NCBI RefSeq assembly: GCF_011758565.1
Contig: NZ_JAAMOX010000001.1
Location: 1,217,838-1,281,837 of the forward strand
Direction: 5' to 3'
Length of the DNA stretch: 64,000 bases
Source: Lysinibacter cavernae
GTDB taxonomy: Bacteria > Actinomycetota > Actinomycetes > Actinomycetales > Microbacteriaceae
Part shown: one piece after another, positions 60,225 through 64,000 of the stretch
Layout: each line of letters begins with the position of its first letter
Numbering within the stretch: the first letter of the stretch is position 1
Made by a program: the position numbers and the translations under genes
The notes under the pieces: model-generated
The model's input: the letters and a program-made list of their open reading frames with translations, nothing else
Database searches by the model: none
Told to the model about the DNA's origin: nothing

Positions 60225-61172
60225 ATGACCACCCCCAGCGCGAGCATCCCCAGCGCCACAACTCCGGCAGCAGCTGACCACATCATCACCGTTGCACTCA
60301 TCGGGGAGGGCATCTCAGCTTCCTTCACCCCACCGATGCACGAGCGCGAGGCCGAACATCTTGGACTTCACTATCGCTACGAGACCTGGGACCTTCTCAC
60401 AATGCAGGAGAGCGCAGACGACATCGGCCTCCTCCTCGACCGCGCTCGCGATCGTGGGCTTGCTGCCCTCAACATCACGCACCCGTGCAAGCAGCGTGTG
60501 CTCGCACACCTCGATGAGCTGAGCCCCGAGGCAGCGCACCTTGGGGCGGTCAACCTCGTACTCATCCGCGACGGGCGATTCATCGGCCACAACACCGACT
60601 GGACCGGGTTTCGCGCGGCCGTGCTAGACGGTCTCCCCTCGATCGCCGGCAGTTCGGTAGCCCAGTTCGGCACCGGCGGCGCCGGAGCGGCAACGGCCTA
60701 CGCCCTGCTTGACCTTGGCGTTTCGACGCTCACCCTGGTTGACGTCGACTCCGCGCGAGCCCTCGCGGCCGCCGACTCGCTGCAGGCCAATTTCCCCTCG
60801 GCACGCGTGACCGCCGCATCCGCAGTCGACGCCCCTCTCTTCCTCGGCCAGCAACAGGGCGTTGTGCATGCCACCCCAACGGGAATGGCGGAACATCCAG
60901 GGGTCGCGTTCGACGTGTCGCTCCTCAACCCGGATGCCTGGGTCGCCGACGTGGTCTACCGCCCCCTGCGCACGCAGCTTATTGAGCAGGCATCGGCGGC
61001 AGGGCATGCCGTTCTCGACGGCGGCCGCATGGCGGTCGGGCAGGCGGCCGACAGCATCCGACTCATCACTGGAATTGAGCCAAAACCAGAGCGGATGCGG
61101 AAGCATTTTCTCGAACTCCTCGCCAATGAGCAGGCGGCGCAGCCTGCCTCAGCGATGAACGAAGGTGCTTAA
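60225..61172 (+). CDS. Quinate/shikimate dehydrogenase, second paralogue, probably NAD-dependent
   Basis: A 315-residue AroE-superfamily protein. Substrate motifs are SFTPPMHEREA, NITHPCKQRVL and NTDWTGF, and the nucleotide motif GTGGAGAAT. As in the 17164 gene, the second strand ends with acidic residues (LTLVDVDSARA), which favours NAD. The two proteins share long stretches such as GGRMAVGQAADS and GGYMAVGQAADA. It has an extra N-terminal 15 and C-terminal 12 residues. ATG 60225 follows GGGAGG. The dehydratase gene starts 2 bp later. Confidence 0.87.
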   Translation: MTTPSASIPSATTPAAADHIITVALIGEGISASFTPPMHEREAEHLGLHYRYETWDLLTMQESADDIGLLLDRARDRGLAALNITHPCKQRVLAHLDELSPEAAHLGAVNLVLIRDGRFIGHNTDWTGFRAAVLDGLPSIAGSSVAQFGTGGAGAATAYALLDLGVSTLTLVDVDSARALAAADSLQANFPSARVTAASAVDAPLFLGQQQGVVHATPTGMAEHPGVAFDVSLLNPDAWVADVVYRPLRTQLIEQASAAGHAVLDGGRMAVGQAADSIRLITGIEPKPERMRKHFLELLANEQAAQPASAMNEGA

Positions 61173-61174
61173 GC

Positions 61175-62998
61175 ATGAAAACATCCATTGCAACCGTCTG
61201 CATCGGCGGAACGCTTGAGGCAAAACTTGCCGCAACTGCCGCCGCAGGGTTTGACGGCATTGAGGTGTTTGAAAACGACCTCATTGGCAGCGACCTGAGC
61301 CCCGAAGACATCAGGAGCATGTGCGGCGATCTCGGCCTCAGCATCGACCTGTACCAGCCGTTCCGCGACTTCGAGGGAGTAACGGAGGAGCAGCTTGTCA
61401 AGAACCTGCGACGGGCCGAGCGGAAATTTGAGCTCATGCACCGGCTGGGAACAGACACCATCCTAGTCTGCTCAAATGTGGCTACCGCAACCGACAGCTC
61501 AGATTCCCTCGCCGTTGACCAGCTCGGTCGACTCGGCGAGTTGGCCGCAAAGCACGAGGTAAAGGTTGCCTACGAGGCGCTCGCCTGGGGCAAACACGTA
61601 TCGCGTTTCCTGCACTCGTGGCGAATTGTTGAGGCCGTCAACCACGCCAACGTTGGGGTGTGCCTCGACAGCTTCCACATTCTTTCGCGTGGCGACGATC
61701 CCGCCGGAATCGCGGCGATTCCTGGCGACAAGATTTTCTTCTGCCAGCTTGCCGATGCCCCCGCGCTGTCGATGGATGTGCTCAGCTGGAGCCGCCACTA
61801 TCGGCTTTTCCCGGGTGAGGGCGCGTGGGACCTGCCCGCGTTTGTCTCCCGCGTCCTCGATACCGGATACGCTGGCCCGCTGTCGCTTGAGGTATTCAAC
61901 GATGTGTTCCGCCAGACCGACCCCTTCGTCACCGCAAAAGAGGCTTATCGCTCACTCGTGAGCCTTGACGAATCCGTTCAAGCAAGCCGCGGCCAGGCGC
62001 TCGGTTCAACGGTGGATGCCGCAGGCTCGGCCATCCCGTCGGCCCCCGCAAGCTCCGGCCTCAGCTTTATCGAGCTGAGCGAAGGCCTCAGCCACGAAAC
62101 TCCGCAGCTGCTCAACGCCCTCGGATTTCAGGATGTTGGCCTGCACCGACGCAAAAACGTGTCACTGTGGACCCGCGACGGCGTCAACGTTGTGGTCAAC
62201 CACGATCTTGTCGGCCCAGCGGCCATCGCCTCGCTTGGGGTTGACGTTCCAGATGTTGCTGCGGCAAGCCAACGCGCCGCGGCCCTCCACGCAGAGGTCA
62301 CGCCTCGCGACGAGGCCGGCGACGAAGACAGCATGGCCGGCTTTGTCACGCCAGACGGGACAAAGCTCTTCTTCAGCGCGGATAAACGCCGCTGGCGCAG
62401 CGAGTTTCCGCCCGCCCCAGAAGGGGATGCATCACAGACCGCTCCCACCCGGTTTGACGGCTTTGACCACATCGCGCTCATGCAACCGTGGCAGCGCGCT
62501 GACGAGGCCGTCCTGTTCTACCGCAGCGTGCTTGGGCTGTCCGGAGCCGGAAGTCTCGACGTTCCCGGCGTGCGTGGCCTCGTGCAGAGTCGTACCCTCG
62601 AATCACCAGGCTCCGCCATCCGCCTCGCCCTCAACGTGCCACCGGGCGAGCCAAACGTCGAAACCATTCTGCCGGTGCACTTTGCGCTCGCATGCACCAA
62701 CCTCGTTGCAACGGTTCGCGAGCTCAAAGCCGCTGGTGTGCAGCTCCTCCCCATCCCCCGCAACTACTACGACGATCTGCAGGCCCGCTTCGATCTCACC
62801 GACGAGGAGATCGAAACCTACCAATCGCTCGACATCCTCTTCGACCGGGATGCGAGCGGCAGCTTCCTGCAGGCCTACACGACCACCGGCGGCAACCTCT
62901 TTATCGAACTGGTTGAGCGTCAAGACGGCTATACCGGCTACGGGGCGGCAAATGCCCCCGTTCGCATGGCCTCACAGCAGCGCCGCACAACGGCCTAA
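61175..62998 (+). CDS. qsuB: 3-Dehydroshikimate dehydratase fused to a VOC/HPPD-like domain (QsuB type)
   Basis: A 607-residue two-domain enzyme. Residues 1-275 are a TIM barrel of the AP-endonuclease-2/sugar-isomerase family (AAGFDGIEVFENDLIG, VGVCLDSFHILSRGDD, GYAGPLSLEVFNDVFRQ) that dehydrates 3-dehydroshikimate to protocatechuate. Residues about 290-600 are two vicinal-oxygen-chelate modules like hydroxyphenylpyruvate dioxygenase (DHIALMQPWQRADEAVLFYR, NLFIELVERQDGYTG). The metal-binding His and Glu are conserved. It is coupled to the dehydrogenase (2-bp gap). It performs the key catabolic step. Confidence 0.9.
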   Translation: MKTSIATVCIGGTLEAKLAATAAAGFDGIEVFENDLIGSDLSPEDIRSMCGDLGLSIDLYQPFRDFEGVTEEQLVKNLRRAERKFELMHRLGTDTILVCSNVATATDSSDSLAVDQLGRLGELAAKHEVKVAYEALAWGKHVSRFLHSWRIVEAVNHANVGVCLDSFHILSRGDDPAGIAAIPGDKIFFCQLADAPALSMDVLSWSRHYRLFPGEGAWDLPAFVSRVLDTGYAGPLSLEVFNDVFRQTDPFVTAKEAYRSLVSLDESVQASRGQALGSTVDAAGSAIPSAPASSGLSFIELSEGLSHETPQLLNALGFQDVGLHRRKNVSLWTRDGVNVVVNHDLVGPAAIASLGVDVPDVAAASQRAAALHAEVTPRDEAGDEDSMAGFVTPDGTKLFFSADKRRWRSEFPPAPEGDASQTAPTRFDGFDHIALMQPWQRADEAVLFYRSVLGLSGAGSLDVPGVRGLVQSRTLESPGSAIRLALNVPPGEPNVETILPVHFALACTNLVATVRELKAAGVQLLPIPRNYYDDLQARFDLTDEEIETYQSLDILFDRDASGSFLQAYTTTGGNLFIELVERQDGYTGYGAANAPVRMASQQRRTTA

Positions 62999-63028
62999 CT
63001 CAGCATGTCCAATTCACCGAAAGGATCA

Positions 63029-64000
63029 ATGATGACCCAACCAACCGTTTCCGTCGCCAATCCCAAAAAGGCGGCAATCGCTGCCTGGATCGGCAGCGCG
63101 CTCGAATACTACGACTTCTTTATCTACGGAACGGCGGCGGCCCTAGTCTTTAGCCGCGTCTTCTTCCCCGACTCGGACCCCTTGGTTGGCACGCTGCTTG
63201 CCCTCGCGACCTTCGGCGTTGGCTACCTTGCCCGCCCGCTCGGCGCGTTTGTGCTTGGTCACATGGGCGACACGATCGGCCGCAAGCGAGTGTTGGTCCT
63301 GACCGTGATGCTCATGGGCATCGCGACCGTGGTTGTTGGCTTCCTGCCAACCTACGAACAGGTTGGCATCCTTGCTCCGATCTTGCTCGTACTCATGCGA
63401 CTCATCCAAGGATTTTCCGCGGGTGGAGAGCAGGCAGGCGCAAACTCGTCATCGCTTGAGCACGCCCCGGCAAACCGCCGCGCGTTTGTCACAAGCTTCA
63501 CGCTCAGCGGAACGCAGGCAGGCCAAATTCTGGCCACGGCTGTCTTCATCCCCGTTGCACTTTTGCCTGAAGACCAGTTGCTTTCCTGGGGATGGCGCGT
63601 GCCATTCTGGCTCAGCGGGGTCGTCGTCGTTGTTGCGCTTGTCATCCGACGCACCCTTGATGAGACACCAGTCTTTACCGGCGAGATCGCCAGCAACGTC
63701 ATTACTGAGGGCCCACTCAAGGTACTGTTCCGCGACCACCTCGGCGCCGTCATCCGCGTGATCTGCTGCGCCGTTGTTGCTTCGGTCAGCACCATCTTCA
63801 CCGTCTACGCGCTGTCGTATGCGGTGAACACGGTAGGGCTCGACCGCACAACAATTCTGTGGGTTGGTGTGCTCTCGAACGTGATAGCCCTCGCCGCGAT
63901 CCCACTGTTTGCCTCGCTGTCGGACCGTATTGGCCGCAAGCCGGTCTTCCTGTTTGGAACCATAGGCAGCGCCGTGCTGATGTTTGGATACCTCTGGGCC
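63029..64000 (+). CDS. MFS transporter, MHS family (3'-truncated by window end)
   Basis: The first 324 residues of an MHS carrier, open to the last base. IGSALEYYDFFIYGTAAALV in helix 1, GHMGDTIGRKRVLV in loop 2-3 and LSDRIGRKPVF midway match the 15561 permease and the shikimate/metabolite symporter family. AAAGGA precedes ATG ATG at 63029. It follows qsuB by 30 bp on the same strand and is the inferred importer for that operon's substrate. Confidence 0.85.
   Translation, partial: MMTQPTVSVANPKKAAIAAWIGSALEYYDFFIYGTAAALVFSRVFFPDSDPLVGTLLALATFGVGYLARPLGAFVLGHMGDTIGRKRVLVLTVMLMGIATVVVGFLPTYEQVGILAPILLVLMRLIQGFSAGGEQAGANSSSLEHAPANRRAFVTSFTLSGTQAGQILATAVFIPVALLPEDQLLSWGWRVPFWLSGVVVVVALVIRRTLDETPVFTGEIASNVITEGPLKVLFRDHLGAVIRVICCAVVASVSTIFTVYALSYAVNTVGLDRTTILWVGVLSNVIALAAIPLFASLSDRIGRKPVFLFGTIGSAVLMFGYLWA

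Overview
The window is a high-GC chromosome segment from an actinobacterium, most likely of the Microbacteriaceae or a close relative. This is judged from codon usage, several genes whose start codon lies 6-7 nt behind a -10 element with no Shine-Dalgarno sequence, LPXTG-variant sorting signals (LTGTG, LAVTG, LALTG), alternate-signal (SipW-type) exported proteins and gene orders known from Corynebacterium and Rhodococcus. There is no phage, insertion sequence or CRISPR array. One tRNA gene (Pro, GGG) is present.

Positions 1-18036 are a plant-aromatics catabolic block. Positions 1-8251 match the phenylpropanoid (phd) cluster of Corynebacterium glutamicum in order: a divergent MarR regulator, SDR, amidohydrolase, acyl-CoA dehydrogenase and MaoC hydratase, followed by a CoA ligase. 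Here an NMT1/SsuABC-type ABC importer is split around the cluster. Positions 8905-13439 are a vanR-vanA-vanB-vanK-like vanillate demethylase locus with a clear promoter and operator. A second AAHS-type transporter follows (13680-14930). Positions 15011-18036 carry type II dehydroquinase, an MHS-family permease and a probably NAD-dependent quinate/shikimate dehydrogenase. The pathway resumes at the far end (60225-64000) with a paralogous dehydrogenase, a QsuB-type 3-dehydroshikimate dehydratase and a second MHS permease. Ferulate via vanillate, caffeate, and quinate/shikimate would all converge on protocatechuate. The ring-cleavage genes are not in the window.

Positions 18137-21354 hold small regulator/membrane-protein units (HxlR-DoxX, cupin, DUF4386, XRE) and tRNA-Pro. 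Positions 21443-27924 hold a 1730-residue wall-anchored adhesin followed by a sigma factor that carries its own zinc-finger, membrane and proline-rich segments. Positions 28238-35663 hold a TetR-SDR pair, a nitrilase-family hydrolase, a two-component system divergent from vanY- and vanZ-like genes (no vanHAX), and a lipoprotein with a SecD-P1-like domain. Positions 35798-37195 are a small lower-GC operon with a WXG100-like protein. Positions 37306-43469 hold PadR-DUF1048-DrrAB, an AbiEi/DUF559-type protein bracketed by two near-identical 60-bp palindromes, and PadR-ABC1 kinase.

Positions 45859-53363 are a surface-structure region: a large adhesin-like protein, then an operon with two alternate-signal exported proteins, a SipW-type signal peptidase, a wall-anchored protein and an RCC1-repeat protein, preceded by a leader with three hairpins. 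This is the best candidate for a poorly described system. Positions 53416-59848 are membrane proteins (DUF817, PadR-HAAS, DUF2207, 2TM) and an SseB-like protein. Two families of long intergenic palindromes recur at 8.6-8.8, 39.7, 41.1 and 43.5 kb.
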